From NCBI GenBank assembly GCA_964478075.1, contig CAYZGO010000007.1:1-64000 (forward strand): a stretch of 64,000 bases of DNA, in the 5' to 3' direction. The notes under the pieces are model-generated. The model was not told the DNA's origin and searched no databases. It worked only from the letters and a program-made list of their open reading frames with translations. Position 1 is the stretch's first letter. Each line of letters begins with the position of its first letter. This DNA comes from DAOUEX01 sp034430235. Its GTDB lineage: Bacteria > Chloroflexota > Anaerolineae > UBA2200. Positions 52,946-61,916 of the stretch are shown in pieces. The position numbers and the translations under genes were made by a program.

Positions 52946-53658
52946 CTGAGCCGCAACCATCACCGTGGCCGGAGTATCGCTTCCGTTTCCCCCGCTACAA
53001 TCGTTGGCTGGCGAACCGCCTGCGGCCGTTCATGGGACAGCGGGTTCTGGAGGTGCAGTGCGGCCTGGGGCACATGACGGGGCTGCTGCTGGATCGGGAG
53101 TTCCTGGTGGCCGTGGATTCTGTCGCTGAGCACGTGGCCGCTGTGCAGGCCAGGTACGGAGAGCGAGAGGATTTCGGCGCCGCAGTGCAGGACATGTGCA
53201 GCCCGGACGCGCTCAGCTTACGACAATATGGCATTGACACGATCCTGTGTGCCAATCTCCTGGAACATCTGGACGACGACCGGGCTCTGGATACAATGGT
53301 GGCTATCCTGCCACCTGGAGGAAGGCTGATCACTTTGGTTGCTGCTTTTGAGAGCCTGTTCAATGCGCTGGACCGGGGTGCAGGGCATCTACGGCGCTAT
53401 GACAAGGGAGCGTTCGTCGCCCAGCTTGCCAGGCACGAGCTGAGCGTGAACGAGGCTTTCTACGTCAACAGCCTGGGTCTGCTGGGGTGGTGGGTACGGG
53501 GCAGCCTGCTGAGACGGGAGATGCCCTCCGTGAGCCAGTTGCGTCTCTTCGACCGCCTGGTGCCGCTCTGGGGGGCGGTGGAGAGGCGGATTCCTCCGCC
53601 GTTTGGGTTATCCCTGGTCTGTGTGGCAGACAAGCGGCGCGCAGGCATTGGAGGGTAG
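52942..53658 (+). CDS. Class I SAM-dependent methyltransferase
   Basis: 238 residues from a GTG overlapping the previous stop (GTGA); upstream starts run through the radical SAM gene. VLEVQCGLGHMTGLLL is motif I (the usual D/E-x-G-x-G-x-G with Cys before Gly), DTILCANLLEHLDDDRALDT and ILPPGGRLITLV motifs II-III. The later RRYDKGAFVAQLARHELSVN and WWVRGSLLRR resemble methyltransferases of the UbiG/type-11 kind in exopolysaccharide loci. Probably modifies a sugar or lipid. Confidence 0.82.
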   Translation: MTEPQPSPWPEYRFRFPRYNRWLANRLRPFMGQRVLEVQCGLGHMTGLLLDREFLVAVDSVAEHVAAVQARYGEREDFGAAVQDMCSPDALSLRQYGIDTILCANLLEHLDDDRALDTMVAILPPGGRLITLVAAFESLFNALDRGAGHLRRYDKGAFVAQLARHELSVNEAFYVNSLGLLGWWVRGSLLRREMPSVSQLRLFDRLVPLWGAVERRIPPPFGLSLVCVADKRRAGIGG

Positions 53659-53661
53659 CGG

Positions 53662-54558
53662 ATGCGCATTCTGGTGACTGGAGCAACCGGATTCATCGGC
53701 AATCACCTGCTGCCAGCCCTGATCCGGGCTGGGCACGAGGTCGTGTGTCTGGTACGGCGCACCAGTGACCTCTCCGGACTGCAGGGCGTGGACGTCGAGC
53801 GGGTGCAAGGGGACATCACCGACAAGGACGCGCTGCTGGCCGCCCTGGACGGTGCAAACGCGGTGGTGCACCTGGCCGGGGTCAACGTGCCCGAGCTGGA
53901 GGCCTGCCGTCAGGTCAATGTAGAGGGCGTGCGGATGCTTATCAAGGCCTGCCGTGAGCGGGGCGTGCGGCGCGTGGTGGCCAACAGCACTGTCTCGGCC
54001 ACGCGTGAGCACCTGGGAGCCTACGGGCTGACCAAGAGGCAAGGGGAGGACCTGTGGCAGGCCTCGGGGCTGGATGTGACCATCTTGCGCTTGTCCCTGG
54101 TTTACGGCCCGGGGGCCAAAGGGATCTTCGCCAAGCTTCTCGGTTACGTGAAGACGCTTCCCGTGGTGCCGCTCATCGGGCCTGGGACCTTTGAGGTGCA
54201 GCCAGTGTACGTGGGCGACGTGGTGGATGCCATCCTGAGGTGCCTCGAAAGCGGCAAGACAATCGGCAGGACCTACGTCCTGGCCGGCCGGGAGGCCACC
54301 ACGATGAACCAACTCATTGACGCGATGCTGGCCGAGCTGGGGAAACGGAAGCCGAAGCTGCACGTGCCAGTGCCTGTGGCTACGCTGATGGCCCGGGCGA
54401 TGGCGCTGGTGCTGCCCAATCCCCCTGTGACGGTGGACAATATCCTGGGCATGAATCAGCCGACAGACTATGACATCTCGGCGGCGGAGCGGGATTTTGG
54501 GTTTGAGCCCATGCCGCTGCGAGAAGGGTTGCGAAGGACGGTGGGGGGTGGGCGATAA
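53662..54558 (+). CDS. NAD-dependent epimerase/dehydratase (extended SDR)
   Basis: 298 residues, 3 bp after the methyltransferase. The NAD-binding GATGFIG (7-13), VVHLAGVNV, a Ser/Thr-rich catalytic stretch NSTVSATRE and YGLTK (Tyr about 121, Lys about 125) make a complete SDR active site. ILRLSLVYGPGAKGIFAKLL and VQPVYVGDVVDAILRCL are typical of nucleotide-sugar epimerases or the NDUFA9-like group. The exact substrate is not determined. Confidence 0.87.
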   Translation: MRILVTGATGFIGNHLLPALIRAGHEVVCLVRRTSDLSGLQGVDVERVQGDITDKDALLAALDGANAVVHLAGVNVPELEACRQVNVEGVRMLIKACRERGVRRVVANSTVSATREHLGAYGLTKRQGEDLWQASGLDVTILRLSLVYGPGAKGIFAKLLGYVKTLPVVPLIGPGTFEVQPVYVGDVVDAILRCLESGKTIGRTYVLAGREATTMNQLIDAMLAELGKRKPKLHVPVPVATLMARAMALVLPNPPVTVDNILGMNQPTDYDISAAERDFGFEPMPLREGLRRTVGGGR

Positions 54559-54560
54559 TT

Positions 54561-54574
54561 GATAATCGATTATC
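54561..54574. repeat. 14-bp perfect palindrome GATAATCGATTATC
   Basis: Lies in the 20 bp between the epimerase stop and the next gene and is followed by a third GATTAT. It could be an operator, or only simple dyad sequence; too short to decide. Confidence 0.4.
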
Positions 54575-54578
54575 GATT

Positions 54579-55667
54579 ATGACTTACCAGTCATCACTCA
54601 TGAATCCACACCACTCACCCTTCAAACACCAACACATTGCCATCATCGGCCTCGGGCGGATGGGCATCGCTCACGCAGCACTCCTGAACACCATCGCCAG
54701 GGCAAAGCTAGTGGGCTTTTGCGACCTGAGCCGGCGGTTGGGGCGGCAGGCGCGCGGGATGGGCTTTCGTGACGTGCCTTTCTACACCGATGTGGAGCGC
54801 TTGCTGGATGAGACTCAGCCGGATGGCGTTTTCATCTGCACGCCACCCCATACGCACCTGCCCATCGCCCGGCAGTGCGTGCCGCGGGTGGAGGGGGTCT
54901 TTGTGGAGAAGCCGCTGGCGCAGTCACTGGCGGCGGCCCAGGAGATGGTGGCGCTGGTGGAAGGACGGGGGCTGGTCCATGCCGTTGGCTATCACTATGC
55001 CTACGTTCCCATCTTCCAGCGGGCCGGGGAGCTGTTAGGCCAGGGGGTCATTGGCGGGCCAACGGAGGTACGTGCCTCCATGTTCCTCACCCAGGTGATG
55101 GGGCCCAAACGAGCGAGCTGGTGGTACGACCCGGCCAAAGCCGGGGGCGGGGTGGTGATCAGCATCACCTCACACCTGCTGGCTTTGCTGCAGGAGTACT
55201 TTGGCGCGGTGGCCTGGGCGGAGGCACAAACCCGGCGGCTGCACTCCAAACTGGTCGAGGACGAAGCGACCATCCGGCTGGGCTTTGCCAGTGACCTGCA
55301 AGCAGTGGTGGAAACCTCGTGGAGCGTGCCCGGCTACGAGCGTTCGGCGATAGAGATTGGCATAGAGGGAGAGAACGGCACGTTGACGGTGACCGATGGG
55401 GAGATTCGCCTCTCGCTGCAGCAGGCTACGAGCGGCTTCCCTGCAGGGGAAAGCCATGTCCCCGTCTCCGACGTACCCGACCCGGCCGAGTTTGAGCTGG
55501 GTGGGCCGGGTTTCTGGGCCGAGGATGCGGACTTGATAGCGTGCCTGGGCGATGCAGCGGAGCGGGCCCCGCGCGTGACTTGGCACCAGGCATTGGCGAC
55601 ACAGGCCGTGCTGGACGCGGTGTACGGGTCGGCTGAGAGAGTCGAGAAGGTGGGGCTGGATGGCTGA
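54579..55667 (+). CDS. Gfo/Idh/MocA family NAD(P)-dependent oxidoreductase
   Basis: 362 residues; ATG 54600 is an alternative start. Rossmann motif IAIIGLGRMGIAHAALL, then PDGVFICTPPHTHLPIARQC, EGVFVEKPLAQSLAAAQEMV (EKP motif with the catalytic Lys) and GGGVVISITSHLLALLQEYF (the His position). Such enzymes oxidise or epimerise (nucleotide-)sugars. Overlaps the next gene by 8 bp. Confidence 0.9.
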   Translation: MTYQSSLMNPHHSPFKHQHIAIIGLGRMGIAHAALLNTIARAKLVGFCDLSRRLGRQARGMGFRDVPFYTDVERLLDETQPDGVFICTPPHTHLPIARQCVPRVEGVFVEKPLAQSLAAAQEMVALVEGRGLVHAVGYHYAYVPIFQRAGELLGQGVIGGPTEVRASMFLTQVMGPKRASWWYDPAKAGGGVVISITSHLLALLQEYFGAVAWAEAQTRRLHSKLVEDEATIRLGFASDLQAVVETSWSVPGYERSAIEIGIEGENGTLTVTDGEIRLSLQQATSGFPAGESHVPVSDVPDPAEFELGGPGFWAEDADLIACLGDAAERAPRVTWHQALATQAVLDAVYGSAERVEKVGLDG

Positions 55668-56445
55668 GTTGGCCGGATGGATACTCAACGCCGACGGCGC
55701 TTCGACCGATGAACTGCGCCGCGGGCTAAGGACCGGGGCGGATGCAGTGATGGGGACATACCGCCCGGAGCTGTTAGGCGCACTGCGCCAGCTGCGCCGC
55801 GAGTTCGACTTTGAGGTCTACCCCGTGGTGCCCAACGCACCAGCCTACGTGCGAGACCTGGCCGACCTGGGGATGATGGGAGCGGCTCTGAAGCGGCTCC
55901 GGCGGCTGCCGCCGGCCGGCTGGCTGCGACTGGCGGCTTATGGGCTGCGGAATGTGCGCGGCCTGCTGGCGCAGGACTTTGCGGGGATGCTGGGGGTGAT
56001 GGTGCTGATGGAGTTGCCGATCTTCTCACCCTTCCAGCCACGGGTGATCTTCCTGCATGCCCAGATGACCGACCTGATGCTGGCCTGCGGCAACGCGGCC
56101 GGCTTCCGGGCCTTCGCCGATCTGGTGCGGGACTACGGGGCGGAACCAGGGCTGGAGACGCGCAACTTTGGACACCTGGTGGCGAAGTTGGGCGAGTGGA
56201 TGGTAGATGTGCCAGTAATCGCTGCGCCGTTCAACCTGAGGGGGTACGGGATGCGCCCGTCGCAGGCGGCATGCGAGGCGCTGCTGGATCAGGAGAGGAC
56301 GACAGTGGCGGCGAAGGACGTGCTGGCGAGTGGGGCTGTCACGGGGAGTGAAGCGGCGGAGTACGTGAGAATGCATTCCCTGAGTTCGATGGTGCTGGAG
56401 CCCGATAACGCGGCTGGTCTCGCCGCCGTCTGGCGGGGGGAGTAA
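55660..56445 (+). CDS. Unrecognised conserved-looking protein of the polysaccharide cluster
   Basis: 261 residues, overlapping the oxidoreductase gene by 8 bp. No signal peptide. ALRQLRREFDFEVYPVVPNA, VRDLADLGMMGAALKRLRRL, VPVIAAPFNLRGYGMRPSQA and VAAKDVLASGAVTGSEAAEY alternate strands and helices in the manner of a TIM barrel, and the last block could be a barrel end (AKD, G-A-V). I do not recognise a family. Its tight coupling to the Gfo/Idh enzyme suggests a shared sugar substrate. Confidence 0.7.
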   Translation: MAELAGWILNADGASTDELRRGLRTGADAVMGTYRPELLGALRQLRREFDFEVYPVVPNAPAYVRDLADLGMMGAALKRLRRLPPAGWLRLAAYGLRNVRGLLAQDFAGMLGVMVLMELPIFSPFQPRVIFLHAQMTDLMLACGNAAGFRAFADLVRDYGAEPGLETRNFGHLVAKLGEWMVDVPVIAAPFNLRGYGMRPSQAACEALLDQERTTVAAKDVLASGAVTGSEAAEYVRMHSLSSMVLEPDNAAGLAAVWRGE

Positions 56446-56449
56446 CCGT

Positions 56450-57937
56450 ATGCGGTCATATCTGCACGTGAGGTTGTTACTCACTGGCGGCCTGGTGGGG
56501 GCCTTGGCTTGGGCTGTCGTAGTATCGTTCCTGTGCACCGGCCCTGCGGTGGCCCAGAGCGGCGGGTGGAGTGAGCCCATCAACATCTCCAACACGCCGG
56601 GCAACTCCCGTTACCCGGAGATTGCGGCCGATGCGTGGGGCAACGTGCACGTAGTGTGGAGTGAGGATGAGGACGGCCAGGGGTGGGGAGAATCCATCTA
56701 CTACACGATGTGGAATGGCGAGGCATGGACCGAGTCGGTGGACATCTTCTACACCCCGCCAGCGGCTCACATCCCAGCCGTTGCAGCGGATAGCCTGGGA
56801 TACGTGCACGTCGTGTGGAACGCGAACAACACGACGAGGTACAGCCGGGCCCGCATCGGCGATGGGCCCTGGTCGGCGGCTGCCTGGTCAAGGCCCCAAA
56901 TCCTCAGTACACAGTCCGCTTTTACTACCTATTGGACCGACATCGCTGTTGACGACCAGGGGAACCTACACGTAGTTTGGACCGAACGGAGCGCGGAGGA
57001 TGAACTCGAAGATTTGTACTACAGTCGCTCAGTGGATGGTGGACAGTCTTGGTCGCTGCCAATCAACCTTTCCAGTACTCCTGAGCAACAATCATCTTTT
57101 GAACAGATAATCACTGATGCTGAGGGCAATCCACATGTAGTTTGGCTGGAGCTGTCCAGGAGTCGTGCTGGCTGGGACGAGGGTGACGTTGGGGTTTTCC
57201 ATAGCTGGTCTAGCGACGGTGGAGAGTCTTGGTTTGCCCCGGAGGAGATGTCGCAGCCAGGGCCGGAGGGGTTTAGTGGTGCCTATCCGGCAATCATTGC
57301 TGACGACCAATACGTTTACACTATCTGGAACGAGCGACGTAATGATCCTAGAAGAGATACCATTTTTGCTAGGCGATGGGAGGATGGTTGGTGGTCCGAC
57401 ATTGCGGTGGTGACGGACGACTCCGGCATGATAGGGACTAGTGGTATATGGACACGGGTTCGGGGCGTAGCGGACGGGGCAGGCAACCTACATCTCGTGT
57501 GGGAGACGTGGGATGGCGAGGCTATCACCGTACAGTATGTGTGGTCCGAGGATGGAGGGCAGACCTGGTCGGTGCCGGTGGCGATCTCGAACCCGTCACC
57601 GCCGAGTGAACTCTGGCGAACCGACATTGCAGTCAGCGAGGAGAATCGGTTACATGTGGTGTGGTTTGGGGGCGGTGACATCTACTACGCCACCTATCAA
57701 ACTACGGCACGGGCAGAGACGCCGCTTCCCTATGTGGCGAGTACCTCAGCTCCACCTACTGCCACGACCCCAGCAACGATGCCGTCTCCTACCGCCGTAA
57801 TAGGCTCAACACCCAATCCAGCCATGGTGCAAGGAGGTGTGCTTCAGAGTTCCTGGTTCCCTTTGCTTGCTGGCATTGTTCCGGTGATAGCGCTTGTGTT
57901 GCTGGTGATCGCTGTGCGGGGCAGGGCCCGACAGTGA
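56450..57937 (+). CDS. Surface-anchored BNR/sialidase-like beta-propeller protein
   Basis: 495 residues. N-terminal TM/signal peptide (about 10-35, ends VAQS), a propeller with repeated (N/G)(V/L)HVVW strands (VHVVWSEDED, VHVVWNANN, LHVVWTERS, PHVVWLELS, LHLVWETWD, LHVVWFGGG), and Asp boxes SVDGGQSW, SSDGGESW and SEDGGQTW. A Thr/Pro-rich stalk (about 425-460) leads to a C-terminal TM helix (about 468-490) and RGRARQ. Catalytic sialidase Arg triad residues are not evident, so carbohydrate binding rather than hydrolysis is more likely. Acts outside the cell within the polysaccharide cluster. Confidence 0.82.
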   Translation: MRSYLHVRLLLTGGLVGALAWAVVVSFLCTGPAVAQSGGWSEPINISNTPGNSRYPEIAADAWGNVHVVWSEDEDGQGWGESIYYTMWNGEAWTESVDIFYTPPAAHIPAVAADSLGYVHVVWNANNTTRYSRARIGDGPWSAAAWSRPQILSTQSAFTTYWTDIAVDDQGNLHVVWTERSAEDELEDLYYSRSVDGGQSWSLPINLSSTPEQQSSFEQIITDAEGNPHVVWLELSRSRAGWDEGDVGVFHSWSSDGGESWFAPEEMSQPGPEGFSGAYPAIIADDQYVYTIWNERRNDPRRDTIFARRWEDGWWSDIAVVTDDSGMIGTSGIWTRVRGVADGAGNLHLVWETWDGEAITVQYVWSEDGGQTWSVPVAISNPSPPSELWRTDIAVSEENRLHVVWFGGGDIYYATYQTTARAETPLPYVASTSAPPTATTPATMPSPTAVIGSTPNPAMVQGGVLQSSWFPLLAGIVPVIALVLLVIAVRGRARQ

Positions 57938-57979
57938 TTCGTAGCGCAATAATGTAGAGACTATTACTGGGAGAGCAAG

Positions 57980-58621
57980 ATGCCTTCGATTTGGTATTAC
58001 CATCCTCTTTTGTACGAATTTGGCGCAATCCTCCTCCAGGGGAATCGTTACAACAGAATGCTGTCCCGTGTTGCAGAGATGATAGGAAAGAACAAGTCAG
58101 TGCTTGATCTTGGGGCTGGGACGTGCAGACTTGCTTCAATGCTGGATAGCACGTGCACATATGAGGGCTGGGACCTGAACCAAAGGTTCGTGAGTTACTA
58201 TCAGCGTAAAGGGATAAACGTGAAGTTGATGGACGTGTTTCAGTATAGCTCATACCCGCCTGTTGATTGTATCGTGTTGTTGAATGTATTCCACCATGTA
58301 GCACCGAGGCAGTCAGTCCTGTTGAGACAATGCCTAGAGCACGCGGGAGAGAAGGTTATCGTCTGCGAGCTATTTCGTAATGTGGAATCTCGCCCAATAT
58401 ATTGGCGGCTGGTCAGGCTTCGCGAGATCCTGGGCTTGGAGAAGCTGATAGGAGATTGGGATGGTGTAAACAGGGAGTTCGATCGCTATCCGCTAATGAG
58501 CAAGGATGAACTCAGAGCTTTCTTGGATAAGCATGGACGGTGCAAAATCACCGAGCTAGATAACATGTCAATGCTGCTTGTAGTGTACCAAGTTGGCAGA
58601 GAAGGAGGGCAGTCGAAATGA
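57980..58621 (+). CDS. Class I SAM-dependent methyltransferase
   Basis: 213 residues, RBS GGGAGAG. KSVLDLGAGTCRLASML is motif I, YEGWDLNQRFVSYYQRKG motif II, DCIVLLNVFHHVAPRQSVLL motif post-I. The base composition drops in GC here and remains lower through the next genes, which may mark a separately acquired block. Overlaps the glycosyltransferase by 4 bp. Confidence 0.85.
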   Translation: MPSIWYYHPLLYEFGAILLQGNRYNRMLSRVAEMIGKNKSVLDLGAGTCRLASMLDSTCTYEGWDLNQRFVSYYQRKGINVKLMDVFQYSSYPPVDCIVLLNVFHHVAPRQSVLLRQCLEHAGEKVIVCELFRNVESRPIYWRLVRLREILGLEKLIGDWDGVNREFDRYPLMSKDELRAFLDKHGRCKITELDNMSMLLVVYQVGREGGQSK

Positions 58622-60264
58622 GCAAGCGGAACGCCGTTCTTCTCGTATGGCGATACAAGATTCTCCTGGTGGTCCTTCTGGTTGGTGTTGTTCACATCCT
58701 TTCGCTAACAACACAAATCGGAGGTCATGATCAGTCACAATACGTTATGCTGGCGCAGTCCATTGCTGGTGGTCAGGGGTTTCGACAGCTAAATCTGCCC
58801 GGCAACCCACCAGAAAAACTCCGTGTTCCCGGATTCCCCTTGCTCCTTGCTCCGATTGCTTACCTCTGGCCTGGCTTTCCTGAGAATCTCCTTGGGTTCA
58901 GGTTGGTTTCCATTCTGTTCAGCTTGCTTTCTCTGGTAGCTGCATATTACTACTTTGTAAAACGCAAGGGCATCCAGCCACATATTGCCAGCCTCATGGT
59001 TCTACTTCTGGGGTTGAATCCCCTCATGGTCGTGTTTTCCTCGCAGGCAACTTTTTCCGAGATTCCTTACCTCTTCTTTTCGGTATTAGCTCTCTCGCTG
59101 CTGGAGGGGATTGGCGCCAAAAAAGGTGCCCGATATCTTGTAATAGCAGCCTTCGCGATATTGGCGAGCTATTTCATTCGAGTGGTGGGAATAGCCTTGT
59201 TGGCTGCCGGCGTGAGCAACTTTCTTTTAAGAAAAAGGTGGAAAGAGGCTGCAATCATCTTCCTGGTATTGGTCTTGTTTGTGCTGCCCTGGGCATACCG
59301 TAATTCCTCAGCAGGCACTTCGGCATTAACTACGGAACATGTTTGGTATATCCTGCAAAAGGATTATCAGAGACCGCATCTTGGGACCATCGGCTTGCAA
59401 GACATGGCCCATCGCTTGCTCAACAACATCTGGGGGCATACAACAGAAACTATCTCATGGCTCTTTATCCCTTGGGCGGTAAATGGTTGGTGGCCAGCTT
59501 TTCTGGCCCGTCTTCATTTACAACAACTGGCGTGGACGTCGGCAGCTCTTGGTCTTGCCGTGTCTGGCCCGTGCATCCTGGGGTACATTCTGACTTTGAA
59601 AGAGAAGTTGACCGTCACTCATCTCTATGTCTTCTTCCTCATAGGCATTATCCTGTTGGCCCCCTGGTACGTGGAGCGAAACCTGTGGCCGCTGCTGCCT
59701 TTCCTGCTCTACTACTTTGCCGTGGGCCTGCGTTGGTTTGTTGAGAGGGCATCGCTTTTGCGGCGCAAGTCGCTTTCTCTGGCTGCGGCGGCCACTGTGG
59801 TCGCTTTGTGTATTATCCTGTTCGGTTTTGCGGCGAGCGACAGACATCTGTTGGCAGCGGGGGCGGCGTATCGAGCTGGAGAGATTGATGAGTCGGAGAG
59901 GGTCTTTGGCGAGATGTGCGAATGGATTCGCAACAATACTTCCCCCGACGATTTGCTCCTTTACCGCTTTCCGGTCAAAACTTATCTCTACACCAGGCGT
60001 AAAGTGATGGGCATTCCCATGATCATAGACCACGACGCGTTCCTCTCTGAGCTGAATCATGCTGGTGTGGACTACGTCGTGCTGGAACCTGATCGGCAAC
60101 AAGGGTATGAGTATGGGTGGTTCGATCAGGTCTACTTGCAGCCAGCCGTGACTGCCTATCCTCAATCTTTTGTCCCTGTGCACCAGATCGGCACCGATCC
60201 CGACCATCCTGCGCTCGTGATATATCGTTTTGAGAGCCTGCCAGCGCTGGGCGAGGAGCAATAA
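58618..60264 (+). CDS. Integral-membrane GT-C glycosyltransferase (family 39-like)
   Basis: 548 residues, about 11 TM segments. The first outer loop TTQIGGHDQSQYVMLAQSIA has the acidic HD residue expected for GT-C catalysis, followed by KLRVPGFPLLLAP. A soluble C-terminal domain (about 425-548) contains LLYRFPVKTYLYTRRKVMGI. Uses polyprenyl-phosphate sugars on the outer face. Coupled to the methyltransferase by an ATGA overlap. Confidence 0.8.
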   Translation: MSKRNAVLLVWRYKILLVVLLVGVVHILSLTTQIGGHDQSQYVMLAQSIAGGQGFRQLNLPGNPPEKLRVPGFPLLLAPIAYLWPGFPENLLGFRLVSILFSLLSLVAAYYYFVKRKGIQPHIASLMVLLLGLNPLMVVFSSQATFSEIPYLFFSVLALSLLEGIGAKKGARYLVIAAFAILASYFIRVVGIALLAAGVSNFLLRKRWKEAAIIFLVLVLFVLPWAYRNSSAGTSALTTEHVWYILQKDYQRPHLGTIGLQDMAHRLLNNIWGHTTETISWLFIPWAVNGWWPAFLARLHLQQLAWTSAALGLAVSGPCILGYILTLKEKLTVTHLYVFFLIGIILLAPWYVERNLWPLLPFLLYYFAVGLRWFVERASLLRRKSLSLAAAATVVALCIILFGFAASDRHLLAAGAAYRAGEIDESERVFGEMCEWIRNNTSPDDLLLYRFPVKTYLYTRRKVMGIPMIIDHDAFLSELNHAGVDYVVLEPDRQQGYEYGWFDQVYLQPAVTAYPQSFVPVHQIGTDPDHPALVIYRFESLPALGEEQ

Positions 60265-60265
60265 C

Positions 60266-61879
60266 GTGGAAGCGACAAGCGGCGAAACCGAGGCCACCGA
60301 TGCCGGTTTGCAGGATGGGGGAGAGAGGAAAGCTCCCGCAGCCCTCTCGGTCAAAATCCTGCGCAACGCCATCGCCAACTATGGTGGCGTGTTTGTGACC
60401 AGGCTGGTGGGCTTCTTGCTGACCCCTTTCATCGTCCACCGGCTGGGCGATACGGCATATGGTATCTGGGCATTGACGGGGGGCATCGTCGCCTACCTCG
60501 GCTTGCTGGACTTGGGTATGTCTGCTTCAGTGGCAAAGTACGTCGCGGAGTATAGGGCCAAGAACCAGCCGCAGAGCGTGAATGAGATTGTTAGCACCGT
60601 CTTCATGCTCTATTGCTTGCTTAGCCTGCTTGTCCTGTTCGCTATACTGGTTCTCTCGCTGTATTTCCCTGCAATCTTCAACGTTGAGGGAGGGTATGGC
60701 CAAATAGGCCGGGTTGCGCTCTTCCTGGTTGGGATTGACTTTGTGATTATGCTGCCCACCAGCATACTCAACGCCATCCTGGTGGGCTATCAGCGGTTCG
60801 ACCTCAACTACCTTGCTGGCATTCTCGCGTTGCTTGTGAAGAGTGTGCTGATTGTTGTTCTGTTGAACCTGGGCCTTGGCCTTGTTGGGCTGGCGACTAC
60901 GAGCATTGTGTCAACGTTGCTTCTCACAGCGGCGCGGTTCTGGGCTACGAAGAGGACTGCTCCAAAACTACGCATTCATCCCAAGCTCTTCAGACGTGAC
61001 ATTGTGCCATCAGTGGGGAAGTTCAGTCTTGTGGTTTTTGGTCTGCAAGTCACGGGATTGGTAATCTATCACACAGACAACATCGTCATTGGGCTGTTTC
61101 TCCCTGTGGCGGCCATTACCCCTTTTGCTATTGCTTATAAGCTGGGTATTCTTGTTCGAGACGCTATTGCCCAACCTCTAGGTTCGGTCCTTATGCCCGC
61201 TTTCTCTGAGCTGGATGGGATGGGCAGGGCCGAGGACAGGGAGAGAATCAGGCGGCTGCTTATTCAAGGGACAAAGGCCACCTCCGTTTTGGTATTGCCG
61301 ATTACTGCCTTTCTGATCGTCATGGGAGAACATATCATCCGTTTGTGGGTGGGAAAGGAGTACGTAGGCACAAGCACACCCGTGCTGTATGCTCTGACTG
61401 TCTTCTTCCTCAGTAACGCCCTTTTCAGAACCGGGGCGAATCTGCTTTTTGGCCTCGGCAGACTGAGGCGGTATTTGTACGTGTGCACCGGCATGGCTTT
61501 AGGCAATCTCCTGCTCAGCACGCTTTTGGTTCAGTTTCTTGGCATAACGGGTGTGGCGATAGGAAGCGCCATTCCTATGGCTATAGGTTGTGGACTGTTT
61601 CTTTTTCCACACGCATGCGAGGTCGTAGGATTGCCCATAAAGAGGTTCTTCGGGGAATCGTTTGTGCCTGCTGCAATCCCAATCATCCCCACCGTTGTCA
61701 TCACACTTCTGCTATCCAGATACTGGCCCCCTGTCAACTTGGCTGTTCTGGCCCTTCAGTTCATGATATGTGTCTCCTCCTATGGACTGATTTATCTGAT
61801 GTGCATAAGCAAAGAGGAGAGGACCAGCTATGCCGCACGAATGAGGGGATTGAGGCGCATAACGCACGAGAGAACGTAG
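60266..61879 (+). CDS. Polysaccharide/lipid-linked oligosaccharide flippase (Wzx/MATE-like)
   Basis: About 537 residues from a GTG at 60266 one base after the previous stop, with GAGGAG upstream. ILRNAIANYGGVFVTRLVGF, LTPFIVHRLGDTAYGIWALT and YLGLLDLGMSASVAKYVAEY are signature blocks of the polysaccharide transport family; 12-14 TM segments. Moves a lipid-linked repeat unit across the membrane. Confidence 0.88.
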   Translation: MEATSGETEATDAGLQDGGERKAPAALSVKILRNAIANYGGVFVTRLVGFLLTPFIVHRLGDTAYGIWALTGGIVAYLGLLDLGMSASVAKYVAEYRAKNQPQSVNEIVSTVFMLYCLLSLLVLFAILVLSLYFPAIFNVEGGYGQIGRVALFLVGIDFVIMLPTSILNAILVGYQRFDLNYLAGILALLVKSVLIVVLLNLGLGLVGLATTSIVSTLLLTAARFWATKRTAPKLRIHPKLFRRDIVPSVGKFSLVVFGLQVTGLVIYHTDNIVIGLFLPVAAITPFAIAYKLGILVRDAIAQPLGSVLMPAFSELDGMGRAEDRERIRRLLIQGTKATSVLVLPITAFLIVMGEHIIRLWVGKEYVGTSTPVLYALTVFFLSNALFRTGANLLFGLGRLRRYLYVCTGMALGNLLLSTLLVQFLGITGVAIGSAIPMAIGCGLFLFPHACEVVGLPIKRFFGESFVPAAIPIIPTVVITLLLSRYWPPVNLAVLALQFMICVSSYGLIYLMCISKEERTSYAARMRGLRRITHERT

Positions 61880-61916
61880 CGCATCATGGAATGCGAGGAG
61901 GCGAAGCGAGGAGTAA

